Shown: positions 17,947 through 26,280 of the stretch, one piece after another | How the letters are laid out: each line of letters starts with the position of its first letter | Numbering within the stretch: the stretch's first letter is position 1 | Made by a program: the position numbers and the translations under genes | The notes under the pieces: model-generated | Databases searched by the model: none | What the model was told of the DNA's origin: nothing | What the model saw: the letters and a program-made list of their open reading frames with translations, nothing else | Source of the DNA: JBPOFM01 sp051252455 | GTDB taxonomy: Bacteria; Bacteroidota; Bacteroidia; Flavobacteriales; Flavobacteriaceae | Direction: 5' to 3' | NCBI GenBank assembly: GCA_051252455.1 | Contig: JBPOFM010000003.1 | Span: 186,001 to 250,000, forward strand | DNA length: 64,000 bases

Positions 17947-18984
17947 ATGCAGCAGATTCCAGCAAAGATAATCCGACAAATTTTTGTCTTGCTTCTTATT
18001 CTTTTTATGGGAAGCCTAATATTTAGGGAAATGTTGCCTTATCTCACTGGAGTATTAGGCGCTGTAACCATTTATATCTTAATGAGAAAATGGATGGCCA
18101 ATCTTGTGAAAAAGCGGAAATGGAGTCCGACCGCCGCTGCAATTTTTCTCATGTTCATATCCTTTGTTGGAATTTTACTTCCCATTGCTGGAATCGTTAT
18201 GATGCTGGGGAACAAAATCGGTCATGCCGTACAAAATAGTGAGGAAGTTATTAAGGCGGTTAAAGACCAAGTGGGTAAAGCTGAAGCGTACGTTGGATTT
18301 GATCTAAATTCAAAAATTGATACTGGAGCAATCACTTCATGGCTTTCAGAGAATCTACAAGGATTGGTTGGTGGCACCTTCAATGCCTTCATTGCCATCG
18401 GCTTAATGTATTTTCTACTTTTCTATATGCTCACCAATCGCAAAGCATTGAGAGAGTCCCTAAAAGAATATATTCCAATGAGCCGTGACAACCTTACCGA
18501 AATTGGTGATGAAGTTCAAGCCATGGTACGTTCAAATGCATTGGGAATTCCTTTAGTTGCCGTTGCGCAAGGTATTATTGCACTTATTGGGTTTTGGATT
18601 TTTGGAGTCGAAAATCCATTCTTTTGGTTTGTGATCACCACGGTAGGCTCTATGATTCCTTTTGTCGGTACACTACTTGGAATCTTGCCTGTGTTCATCA
18701 TATCCCTTTCAACTGGAGATAATTTTCAAGCCTACGGCATATTGCTTTATGGCTTTATCGTAGTTGGATCCACTGACAATATAATCCGACTCTATGTATT
18801 AAAAAAATTAGATAATGTTCATCCGTTGATTACTCTGATTGGTGTCATTGTTGGCGTGCCTATTTTTGGATTCATTGGGTTGATCTTTGGTCCTTTACTC
18901 ATTAGCCTATTCATTGCCATGGTCCGTATCTACCGTGTCGAATATGGTAAGGAAGATCGCTTAATAGAAAAGGAACGCTTATAA
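17947..18984 (+). CDS. AI-2E family membrane transporter
   Basis: The inner-membrane protein has 345 residues with about seven to eight hydrophobic helices. Paired N-terminal helices (12-55) and one at about 58-85 are followed by a soluble loop with an amphipathic segment (about 90-140) and several C-terminal helices. The C-terminal half contains GSMIPFVGTLLGILPV and IGVIVGVPIFGFIGLIFGPL, the typical AI-2E family signature with conserved Gly and Pro. Members are named for TqsA (autoinducer-2 export) but include Na+/H+ antiporters and proteins of unknown cargo, so the substrate is not assignable. It sits downstream of lysA with a 104-nt gap. Confidence 0.85.
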   Translation: MQQIPAKIIRQIFVLLLILFMGSLIFREMLPYLTGVLGAVTIYILMRKWMANLVKKRKWSPTAAAIFLMFISFVGILLPIAGIVMMLGNKIGHAVQNSEEVIKAVKDQVGKAEAYVGFDLNSKIDTGAITSWLSENLQGLVGGTFNAFIAIGLMYFLLFYMLTNRKALRESLKEYIPMSRDNLTEIGDEVQAMVRSNALGIPLVAVAQGIIALIGFWIFGVENPFFWFVITTVGSMIPFVGTLLGILPVFIISLSTGDNFQAYGILLYGFIVVGSTDNIIRLYVLKKLDNVHPLITLIGVIVGVPIFGFIGLIFGPLLISLFIAMVRIYRVEYGKEDRLIEKERL

Positions 18985-19380
18985 ACCACCAATCATTCAC
19001 ATGTTCTACACCCTAAATCTTGAGTCAAGCTGGGTGTGCCCATTCATTTTATTTTCGGTCAAATGATTCGATTCTAATCAATTCTATACAGTTTTTCGAA
19101 CTGGGAAATCTTTGTTATTTCCTTACTAGGTGGTTGTTAAAAATAACTTTCTAATTCTTTTGATAAAATAAAGTGCACCCTTGAAAAGAATTCTGATAGC
19201 TTTAGCCTATTTAAAAGCGCCATTCGGAGATAATTCCGTAAATTTATTCCGATCCCTATTTGGTTGAAATCATCTCCCACAAAAGAGGTTTTAATTCTTC
19301 CCCTAAAGAATAAATCAGATCTAATGACATAAAATTCGAAATCAAAATCATCCGAACTGATAAACTAACTTGGTAATGCT
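18985..19380. other. Intergenic region, 396 bp, no gene seen
   Basis: A hairpin at 19008-19037 has outer arms ACACCC/GGGTGT and inner arms CTTGA/TCAAG. It may end the transporter transcript, although the T-run after it is interrupted. The remainder is AT-rich with stop codons in all frames. I recognised no promoter with both boxes before the gene at 19381. Confidence 0.5.
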
Positions 19381-19953
19381 ATGGAAGAACAAAAATCAAC
19401 AGAACAGTCCTCCTTGAGACCTTATGTAAAAAATGCCCATACTGAAGAGCTTGTTGATCATTATTGGGGAAGTATATCGTACATTTCAAGTCTTATCAAG
19501 GCTTCTGAACTAAAAGCTGGATTAATTCTGTCATTTTACGGGATTTTGTTGAATTTTGTGTTTCAAAGTGTGGAAACAGTATTTGACGCATCGGAAAATG
19601 ACACTTTACTTTACTTATTGATTGGAGCATGGTTCTTTTGCACAGCCGCTTCTATTTTTTATTGCGTTCGCTGTTTTATCCCGAAAATTGAAGGCGGTTA
19701 TGATAAGAACATTTTTTTCTTCGGTGATGTCATTTCTAAATTTGGTAACATCAAACAATTCTCAAAAACATTTTACGCTATCAGTGTTGACGAAGAACAA
19801 TTATTTGGTCAATTGGGTGAACAGATTTACATCATTTCGAAAATTGCGGCATGGAAATTTAGAAATGTAAAACGTGCCATCAGCCTATTAGCGATTGGTC
19901 TTATAGTATTGTTCATCACGGCAGGTTATTATATGATTGTGACTTTAACTTAA
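19381..19953 (+). CDS. Pycsar-type membrane effector (DUF5706/PycTM-like), orphan
   Basis: The protein has 190 residues. An N-terminal helix (about 18-42: ELVDHYWGSISYISSLIKAS) leads into two membrane helices at about 45-63 and 76-98, and a third lies at about 166-188. The motif ASELKAGLILSFYGILL and the later FFGDVISKFGN are characteristic of the DUF5706 (PycTM) family. Family members act as the membrane-damaging effector of Pycsar anti-phage defence, activated by a cyclic pyrimidine nucleotide. No cyclase-like gene is next to it: the upstream gene is an AI-2E transporter and the downstream one a sensor kinase. It may be an orphan, may use a distant cyclase, or may have another role. Family assignment is from recognition of the sequence plan. 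Confidence 0.7.
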   Translation: MEEQKSTEQSSLRPYVKNAHTEELVDHYWGSISYISSLIKASELKAGLILSFYGILLNFVFQSVETVFDASENDTLLYLLIGAWFFCTAASIFYCVRCFIPKIEGGYDKNIFFFGDVISKFGNIKQFSKTFYAISVDEEQLFGQLGEQIYIISKIAAWKFRNVKRAISLLAIGLIVLFITAGYYMIVTLT

Positions 19954-20133
19954 ACCAATTTTGGCTGACAATCTCCTAATCTTCAACAGCATGTGAGAAG
20001 AATTCTATCCACACAAATTGATAATTCAACAGCCATCATTTTTCTCCTTCTGAATTTAACTTTTCAATTAGTTAGAAAATTTAACTACCTTTAAAGTCCA
20101 CCTCAAGTCTTATTAATAGTATTAATTAGGCTT

Positions 20134-22017
20134 ATGAAACAACAACTAACCATTGTCCTTGTACTTTTTTGTACAACTTTTTTTTACGCACAAAATTCAG
20201 ATTCAGTGAAGCTAGACTCTTTATTGGGCTGGTTAGATTCGCATGTAAAAATTTCTCAAGACACCACTGCAATTGCCTTTAACTCTTACCTAGCAATTGA
20301 GCTTTCTAAAAAAACAAATAATAAAAAAGGGCTAGCAAAAGCTTATTCTTTCTTGGTCAGGTATCATAAAGATTATTCCAACGTAGATTCCGCTTTTTAT
20401 TATGTTGAGAAAGCAAAGGATATTTATCTCGAGCAACAAAACGATAATGAGCTTGCCTATACTTATCTAAAATGGCAAGAACTGCAGATGATAAAGGCAG
20501 ATTATGCCGAGTCCACCAAATTGGTCTATAAAGCCTTGGATCTTTTCGAAAAAACCAAAAACAAACATGGAATTGCTCTTTGTTACGCCGCCATTGGTGA
20601 ACTAAAATACTATGAACGGAGTTACGCTCAAGGGGTCGCATGGTGTGAAAAAGCCATTGCCATACTGGAAACTTTGAACTTCCCTGAAGATTTGGCAAAT
20701 ACATATCGATTGAAAGCTTTTGATATGTTGTTTGCTAATGTGGATCATGAGGAAGCATTGGAAACCATCAATATATCCATAGATCTTTACAACAAACTCG
20801 GTGAAACCGGTATTCCCATGATGGCTGCGGTGAATTGGAGAGGAAACATCTATAAATATATGGACAGATACGATGATGCTATTGCAGATTATCAGGCCAA
20901 TTATGACAATTCTGAAAAGTTGGGATTGGAGCGTTATTTGATTCCATCATTAGCAAACATTGGACACGTTTATTTGATGCAAGGAAGATACAGCGAAGCT
21001 TTGCCCTACAACCTAAAAGCCATTGACCTAATGAAAAAGACAGGAAGGGTTCGCAATCTGTGGGAAAATTATATGCATGTTTCCAATATTTATGAATCGC
21101 TTGGAGATTATAAATTGGCATTATATTACCATCATTTATACGCCTCATCACATGAAGAATTTCAAAATAACACTATTCATGGTTTGGAATCTGAAGCCGA
21201 AAAGAAATATCTGACAGGACAGAAAAATGCGACCATTTATTTTCAGGACGAACAAATTGCACAACAAAAAAGAACACAAACTTTATACATCGTTTTAGCA
21301 GCGTTATTGGCTTTCATTCTTTTTGGATTGCTCTTTTATTATAGAAAACGTCAGAAAAAGAATCAAGAGTTACAACTTCTGAATTCAGAGTTGGATACAA
21401 AAAACAAACAAAACGAATTGCTATTGAAAGAAATCCATCATCGCGTAAAAAACAACCTCGAATTGGTGAAAAGTCTGCTCGCATTACAATCTGCACAATT
21501 GGAAGATTCGGTCACTAAAGACGCGATGGTAGCCAGTCAGAATCGCGTTCAATCCATGGGCATTATTCATCAAAAATTATATCAAGGCGAAAACTTGGGA
21601 CATATCGAAATGAAAGATTACTTTTCAAATCTTGGTGAGGGTATTTTGGACACATTTAATGCGGAAGACAAAGTCAAAATAGAATGTGCGATGGACAATT
21701 TAGAATTGGACGTAGACACAGCGGTTCCAATTGGATTAATCGTCAATGAACTCTTGACGAATGCATTGAAATACGCTTTTCCAAATGACGGCGAAGGTAA
21801 CATACTTATTAGCTTATCCCAATCCACACCCGGTACTTTGACCTTAAAAGTTGCAGATAATGGTATTGGGAAAGTGCTTGGTCTAAAACCAAAGGGCACT
21901 GGATTTGGCACCCAATTAGTCCAATTATTAACTCAACAGCTCGACGGTCAAATGTTTGAAGAGCACGATAACGGCACTTCAATTTTATTTCAATTTAAAA
22001 CCAAACCAGCAGCATAA
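20134..22017 (+). CDS. TPR-containing sensor histidine kinase (HisKA_2 family)
   Basis: The protein has 627 residues. A signal peptide (about 1-20, ending FYAQ) is followed by a periplasmic tetratricopeptide array (about 30-350; units such as YSEALPYNLKAIDLMKKTG). A membrane helix (about 382-403) and a short coiled coil come next. The dimerisation/phosphoacceptor motif KEIHHRVKNNLELVKSLL has His435/His436. The HATPase domain carries NELLTNALKYAF (N box), DNGIG (G1) and GTGFGTQLV (G2). It autophosphorylates and should pass phosphate to the response regulator encoded directly after it, since its TAA is followed at once by that gene's ATG. The signal is unknown; the TPR array suggests a protein or peptide partner. 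Confidence 0.93.
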   Translation: MKQQLTIVLVLFCTTFFYAQNSDSVKLDSLLGWLDSHVKISQDTTAIAFNSYLAIELSKKTNNKKGLAKAYSFLVRYHKDYSNVDSAFYYVEKAKDIYLEQQNDNELAYTYLKWQELQMIKADYAESTKLVYKALDLFEKTKNKHGIALCYAAIGELKYYERSYAQGVAWCEKAIAILETLNFPEDLANTYRLKAFDMLFANVDHEEALETINISIDLYNKLGETGIPMMAAVNWRGNIYKYMDRYDDAIADYQANYDNSEKLGLERYLIPSLANIGHVYLMQGRYSEALPYNLKAIDLMKKTGRVRNLWENYMHVSNIYESLGDYKLALYYHHLYASSHEEFQNNTIHGLESEAEKKYLTGQKNATIYFQDEQIAQQKRTQTLYIVLAALLAFILFGLLFYYRKRQKKNQELQLLNSELDTKNKQNELLLKEIHHRVKNNLELVKSLLALQSAQLEDSVTKDAMVASQNRVQSMGIIHQKLYQGENLGHIEMKDYFSNLGEGILDTFNAEDKVKIECAMDNLELDVDTAVPIGLIVNELLTNALKYAFPNDGEGNILISLSQSTPGTLTLKVADNGIGKVLGLKPKGTGFGTQLVQLLTQQLDGQMFEEHDNGTSILFQFKTKPAA

Positions 22018-22761
22018 ATGGGACAACCGATAAAAATATTGATAGTGGAAGACGAAATGGTAATCGCCGCGAATATTTCGTTACAGTTATCCTCATTGGG
22101 TTATGAAGTTACAGGCATCATTCCTCGAGGAGAGGAAGCACTCACCTCAATCAAGCAAAATCAACCCGATATCGTGTTGATGGACATTCAACTGAAAGGT
22201 ACGCTCGATGGCATTGAAACCGCCCAAATGATGCAAAAAGAGCAGGATATTGCCATTATTTATCTTACGGCCAATGCGGACGATTCAAATTTCAATAGAG
22301 CCAAAACCACAAATCCTCATGCATTTATTTCCAAACCCTTCAAAAAATTAGATTTACAGCGTGCCATTGAACTGACTGTCAATCAGATTCATTGCAATAC
22401 TGATTCTGGAAGCCAAGCCTCAATGAACAATAATTCTCCGTTTATTTTAAGTGATTGCATATTTGTTCGCAATCACGAGAAAATGGTCAAAGTAGATATT
22501 AAAGATATTCTATACATTGAAGCGGAACGGAATTATTGCCGAATCTACTCAAAAGACAAGGAATATCTATTGGTAATGACACTAAAGGATATGGATGCAA
22601 AATTACCTCAAAAACACTTTATAAGAGTTCATCGCTCCTTTATTGTCAATCTTTCTCAAATTGATGAAGTTGCTACAAGCCACATCGTTATTGCAAGAAA
22701 AGCCATTCCTGTAAGTAAAACTTTAAAAGAAGAGTTGCTTAATAGGCTACAAACGATTTAA
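22018..22761 (+). CDS. LytTR-family response regulator
   Basis: The protein has 247 residues. The receiver domain (1-120) has acidic residues EDE at 11-13, phosphoacceptor Asp56 (VLMDIQLKG), a Thr in IIYLTANAD and Lys in ISKPF. After a linker of about 20 residues, a LytTR DNA-binding domain spans about 148-245 (ILYIEAERNYCRIYS, HFIRVHRSFIVNLSQI). It is translationally coupled to the TPR histidine kinase before it: there is no gap between stop and start. The combination is a typical Bacteroidota two-component pair. Its direct targets are not evident; the nearest candidate is the secreted protein downstream at 22925. Confidence 0.95.
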   Translation: MGQPIKILIVEDEMVIAANISLQLSSLGYEVTGIIPRGEEALTSIKQNQPDIVLMDIQLKGTLDGIETAQMMQKEQDIAIIYLTANADDSNFNRAKTTNPHAFISKPFKKLDLQRAIELTVNQIHCNTDSGSQASMNNNSPFILSDCIFVRNHEKMVKVDIKDILYIEAERNYCRIYSKDKEYLLVMTLKDMDAKLPQKHFIRVHRSFIVNLSQIDEVATSHIVIARKAIPVSKTLKEELLNRLQTI

Positions 22762-22924
22762 TCTCATCTTCCTGCCTAAAAACCTCCGATAAGTAATTCT
22801 ATAAGTTCGGACATAATTTCTTGTATTTCGTCCTTAAACGATTTGTTTTTGTTTTGATTATCAGTTATTTAGTTGTGGAATCAGAAGTGATTCTTATTAA
22901 TTAACCATTTAAATACTATTCATT

Positions 22925-23680
22925 ATGAAAACATTAAAAATTACCATTGTATTGACATTTCTGCTTGTACTAACTCCAAATCTCTCAAATTCACAGGATG
23001 CTCAACCCTTTATGATACATGTAGATCAAGTAAAACCAAGTATGATTTCTGAATACGAGACAATTACGAAAGAATTTAACCAGCTCTGCAAAACCAATGA
23101 TTTCAAAGGTGATTGGTCAGTGGCCGAAATGATAAACGGCAAATATCTGACCATCGTGCCAATTGAAAAGTTAGCTGATATTGAAAATTTCTCTTTTGCC
23201 GGATTAATTGAGAAAATTGGTGAGGAAAAATTTAAATCCTATTTTGATCGTTGGGACAAGTGTTATGATAAACACGGTAGCTATGTAACATTACTAGACC
23301 ACGAACTTTCTTATATGCCTGATGGTATGGGCACACTTCAAGAAGGCCAGGATTATAGAACCTGGAATATCATCAGTGTTACGCCTCAAAATAGAGCCAA
23401 AATGGTGGAGAACATTAAAATTATTAAAGAGCTCTTTATCAGCAAAAAATCCAAAATGCATTATCGTATTTATTCCAATGGTTTTGGACAGATGGGTGAC
23501 AGCTTTGTAGTAGTTATATCTGCCAAGGATGAATTGGACATGGCGCAAAAGAATGTTGAAAACAGAAAATTGTTAGGAGAAGAAAGTAGAGCAAAATTTG
23601 ACGCCGTGTTCAATTTGGCTTCAGAATATGAAGAAGTTACTGGCCGTATGAGACCAGACCTATCTTATTTAAATAATTAA
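22925..23680 (+). CDS. Secreted protein of unknown function, two ferredoxin-like repeats
   Basis: The protein has 251 residues with a signal peptide (about 1-24, ending SNSQ). Two halves look related: each has a strand, a long helix with K/E-rich face, and further strands (FMIHVDQVKPSMISEYETIT near 29, and WNIISVTPQNRAKMVENIKI near 142). This resembles tandem dimeric alpha/beta-barrel (ABM-like) modules. No catalytic motif is evident. The gene follows the LytTR regulator after 163 nt and ends in a strong terminator, so it could be a target of that two-component system. The function is not recognised. Confidence 0.7.
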   Translation: MKTLKITIVLTFLLVLTPNLSNSQDAQPFMIHVDQVKPSMISEYETITKEFNQLCKTNDFKGDWSVAEMINGKYLTIVPIEKLADIENFSFAGLIEKIGEEKFKSYFDRWDKCYDKHGSYVTLLDHELSYMPDGMGTLQEGQDYRTWNIISVTPQNRAKMVENIKIIKELFISKKSKMHYRIYSNGFGQMGDSFVVVISAKDELDMAQKNVENRKLLGEESRAKFDAVFNLASEYEEVTGRMRPDLSYLNN

Positions 23681-23690
23681 CAAAACCATG

Positions 23691-23730
23691 AACCTCATAG
23701 CGTTGAAATTTCAGACTGTGAGGTTTTTTA
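23691..23730 (+). terminator. Intrinsic terminator between 22925 and 23745 genes
   Basis: Arms AACCTCATAG and CTGTGAGGTT form a 10-bp stem (one G-U pair) with a partly self-complementary loop, followed by TTTTTA. It overlaps the in-frame ATG at 23688, which shows that the next gene must start later, at 23745. Confidence 0.8.
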
Positions 23731-23744
23731 AAAAACCAACTAAT

Positions 23745-24266
23745 ATGAAAAATATATTCTTATTAGGACTTGCAATAGTCCTATTCAATTCTTGTGAACA
23801 ACAGAACAAAAATTATACACATGAGTCGCCAGAGATAGAAATCGTTAAAAAGGCAATAGAAAACTACAATAACAAAAATTATGATACCAGCATCTATGCA
23901 GACACTTCAAAAACTTATTTTAACTCTTCAACACAATTTATGTCTCCATCCGAAACCCTAGCATATCATAAAGCCAATGATGCTTTGTATACGAGTAGAG
24001 GCTTCACAGACGAAGATCCTCAATATGAAATGGCAGTTACAAAAAAAGGGGAAACCTGGGTAAATGGCTGGTTTGATTGGAAAGGCACGCTGGCCGGAAA
24101 TGGTAGAGAGTATACCATGCCAATACATTTGACGTACAGATTTGAAGACGGTAAGATCGTTAGGGAAGTCGGTTTTTGGGACCAATCAGAAGTTGTGTTA
24201 GCGCTGCAAGAGATTGAAGCAGCAAAAAACAAGTCTGTTGAAGAAGCAACATCCGAAATACAATAA
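23745..24266 (+). CDS. Small lipoprotein, SnoaL/NTF2-like
   Basis: The protein has 173 residues from the ATG at 23745. This start is chosen because it begins a proper lipoprotein signal peptide (MKNIFLLGLAIVLFNSC) and because the in-frame ATG at 23688 lies just before a terminator hairpin. After the lipid-modified Cys17, the chain (IEIVKKAIENYNNKNYD, then LTYRFEDGKIVREVGFWDQS) has the helix plus curved-sheet plan of SnoaL/NTF2-like domains. The same fold occurs in the genes at 26281 and 27237. The ligand or reaction is unknown. It ends in a short E/A-rich tail. Confidence 0.65.
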   Translation: MKNIFLLGLAIVLFNSCEQQNKNYTHESPEIEIVKKAIENYNNKNYDTSIYADTSKTYFNSSTQFMSPSETLAYHKANDALYTSRGFTDEDPQYEMAVTKKGETWVNGWFDWKGTLAGNGREYTMPIHLTYRFEDGKIVREVGFWDQSEVVLALQEIEAAKNKSVEEATSEIQ

Positions 24267-24270
24267 AAAA

Positions 24271-24378
24271 TAGCAGGCAGAAATTTTTGTGGAGGAAATT
24301 TGGCAATCGTCATTCAATCGATCAGTTTTAGTGTTTTAGTTAAATTAATCAACCAAGACGATTGTCATTTTGCCTGTT
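24271..24378. repeat. Nested imperfect inverted repeats
   Basis: GGCAATCGTC (24302-24311) pairs with GACGATTGTC (24357-24366). Outside this, AGCAGGCA (about 24271) can pair with TGCCTGTT (about 24371). The loop is about 45 nt. It could be a folded 3' UTR or leader, or a mobile-element relic. No T-run supports a terminator. Confidence 0.3.
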
Positions 24379-24457
24379 TATAATCTGCCAACTCTCCAAC
24401 ATCAATCAAAAATAAGTTGACATCACTAGGATTTAAAAATCCAAAATCTAAAATAAG

Positions 24458-25396
24458 ATGAAAAAAGTAGGCATCATCGGTGGATCTGGTTTTATAGGAA
24501 GCCATATCACGAAACAATTTTTGGAAGAAGGTTTCGAAGTGAAAGTCTCCGCTACTGATATTTCAAAAAAAGAAAAATATCAGCACTTGATGGAGATGAT
24601 AAATTCTGACCATTTGTACATCAGCGAACTGAATGTTGAAAATAAATCGCAGTTAAAAGATTTCGTAAAAGATTGCGACATCGTCATTCATGGTGGAACA
24701 CCTTTTCAACTGGATTTTAAGGATGCACAAATCGAGCTTTTTGACCCGACAATCAAAGGGACAGAGAATTTTTTGGAAGTCATTAATGAATCACCAATTG
24801 TTAATAAAGTCGTGATTATTGCTTCTGTCGCAGCATTCAACACTAATTTTCCATTACCAGCAGATGGGAAAACGCCCGAGGACACCTTCAGTGAAATCGA
24901 CACACCATTTATGAGCACCGAAAGTCATCCCTACGCACAAGCAAAATTCATTGCCAATCAAACTGTGAACGACTATATCAAAACACATCCAAATCTGGAT
25001 TTCGAAATCACGACGGTTTCACCTGTGGGTGTTTTTGGAAAGTCCTTGTCGCAAAGGGAGGATTCAACTTCAACAGGATTACAATTTCTAATCAAAAACA
25101 ATCTTGCGCCTAACCCATTTGTGCAAATGCTTTATGACGACGATGTTGAAATGGCCATTATCAATGTTAAAGATGTTGCCAATGCAATTTTTAAGGCCGC
25201 AACAACTTCAGGCTTACATGGTAAAAATTACCTTTTAAGCAGTGAGAGCTATTCTGTATCAGATATTTCGTTGATGTTGAATCAAAAACCAGCAAAACGA
25301 CCAGCCAAAATCATTTATCAAAACCAATTGTCTAAACAAGAATTGAGTATCACGTATCAGAACGTTTTAAATACTTTAAAACAATACAATACTTAA
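24458..25396 (+). CDS. NAD(P)-dependent epimerase/dehydratase (extended SDR)
   Basis: This 312-residue cytoplasmic oxidoreductase has the Rossmann dinucleotide motif GGSGFIGSH at 8-16. VVIHGGTPF is the strand-4 region. The active-site pair Tyr-x3-Lys is in HPYAQAKFIAN. This is closest in plan to dihydroflavonol-4-reductase-like and 3-beta-HSD-like members, which act on carbonyls of varied small molecules. The substrate is not predictable from the sequence. It is followed after 29 nt by the small gene at 25426 on the same strand, so they may be cotranscribed. Confidence 0.85.
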   Translation: MKKVGIIGGSGFIGSHITKQFLEEGFEVKVSATDISKKEKYQHLMEMINSDHLYISELNVENKSQLKDFVKDCDIVIHGGTPFQLDFKDAQIELFDPTIKGTENFLEVINESPIVNKVVIIASVAAFNTNFPLPADGKTPEDTFSEIDTPFMSTESHPYAQAKFIANQTVNDYIKTHPNLDFEITTVSPVGVFGKSLSQREDSTSTGLQFLIKNNLAPNPFVQMLYDDDVEMAIINVKDVANAIFKAATTSGLHGKNYLLSSESYSVSDISLMLNQKPAKRPAKIIYQNQLSKQELSITYQNVLNTLKQYNT

Positions 25397-25425
25397 ATTC
25401 AAATTAGAATAAAAATAATAGTGTC

Positions 25426-25761
25426 ATGACAAATATTCAAAAGAATTGGTCAAAAGAAGAACTGAAAATTTACATCCTTATGTTCTGCGCAAAGGTGGAC
25501 CAAGTAGAAACCGAAGAAGAAATCGCCTTGATAAAATCCAAAACCGATCCGGAGACCTTCGACAGACTCTACAAGGAATTCTGTGAGGATTGCGACGATG
25601 ACTGTTTTGAGAAAATTGAAGATGCCATCGGGAAATATCCCTTTTCGCCAAAAGAAATTCATGATATTAAAACTGAAGTGATGGAAGTGTTCAATTCCGA
25701 TAAAAAATTTGAGATGAAAGAACGCTATCTGGATAAAGTGCTTGACAATATTCTTTACTGA
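25426..25761 (+). CDS. Small helical protein, TerB-like
   Basis: The protein has 111 residues, is highly acidic and all-helical, and has no signal peptide. It starts KNWSKEELKIYILMFCAKVD and holds a cysteine-rich segment, EFCEDCDDDCFEKIED. The first half resembles the short TerB-type helical bundles found in Flavobacteriaceae. The CxxCxxxC cluster is unusual for that fold and might bind a metal. No function is recognised. It probably shares a transcript with the epimerase. Confidence 0.55.
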   Translation: MTNIQKNWSKEELKIYILMFCAKVDQVETEEEIALIKSKTDPETFDRLYKEFCEDCDDDCFEKIEDAIGKYPFSPKEIHDIKTEVMEVFNSDKKFEMKERYLDKVLDNILY

Positions 25762-25800
25762 AAAAAGGAAGATGCCTTTACTATCAACATGCCTAATTTT

Positions 25801-26008
25801 TTAGAAGTTGCTGGCTACCGTGCAGAAAATTTGCAAAAACCACTTCTCTACCGGCACTTGGCTCGGCGTCAATGCATTGGCTCTACCGTAATTTATGATT
25901 GAAATAGAAGTGCACATAAAAAACATTAAATAAACTATAACCATTATTTGATAACTATTAACAACACATAAAAAGCACGAAAGTAAAAGCATATGCGGCT
26001 TTAAAGCC
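25801..26008. repeat. GC-richer repeat-like element before a decayed gene
   Basis: This segment has three copies of CTACCG at 25815, 25848 and 25883 (spacing 33 and 35 bp), a 10-bp palindrome CAATGCATTG near 25870-25879, and a perfect 12-bp palindrome GGCTTTAAAGCC at 25997-26008. Its first 90 bp are clearly more GC-rich than the flanks. No convincing coding frame is seen; an open minus-strand frame across it has atypical composition. It may be an interspersed repeat or a mobile-element footprint. Confidence 0.4.
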
Positions 26009-26034
26009 AAACAAAAAATTAGAATCCTATTCGT

Positions 26035-26196
26035 ATGAATTCCGAAAATTTCACCTTCAGTACAGAAGGGTATATAAACCAAATGAAGCGAATGAAAACG
26101 CTGGTTTCTGACATAAAATTTTTTATTCCAGGTCATGATGCCTTACTGTTCAACAAATTTCCTGAAGTGGCAGATGGCATTATAAAAATTGAATAA
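26035..26196 (+). pseudogene. C-terminal remnant of an MBL-fold metallo-hydrolase
   Basis: A 53-residue frame beginning MNSENFTFSTEGYINQ and containing FFIPGHDALLF and KFPEVADGIIKIE matches what I know as the C-terminal end of MBL-fold hydrolases, where IPGHD supplies a late metal-ligand His. The N-terminal HxHxDH region is absent. An in-frame TAG lies at 26020-26022, and the upstream DNA is the repeat-like element, so this is a decayed gene rather than a small protein. It could still be translated from its ATG. Confidence 0.55.
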
Positions 26197-26280
26197 TCAG
26201 CTATTGATCAACAAAGGCTATTCTTTGTCTATATAGATGAATTAGAAATCCACAATTAGATATTTATAATCTAAACAAAC

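Noticed and set aside
25801..26136. 111-residue minus-strand frame
   Set aside because: Atypical composition, no clear start context, and it lies over the repeat-like element and the antisense of the metallo-hydrolase remnant.
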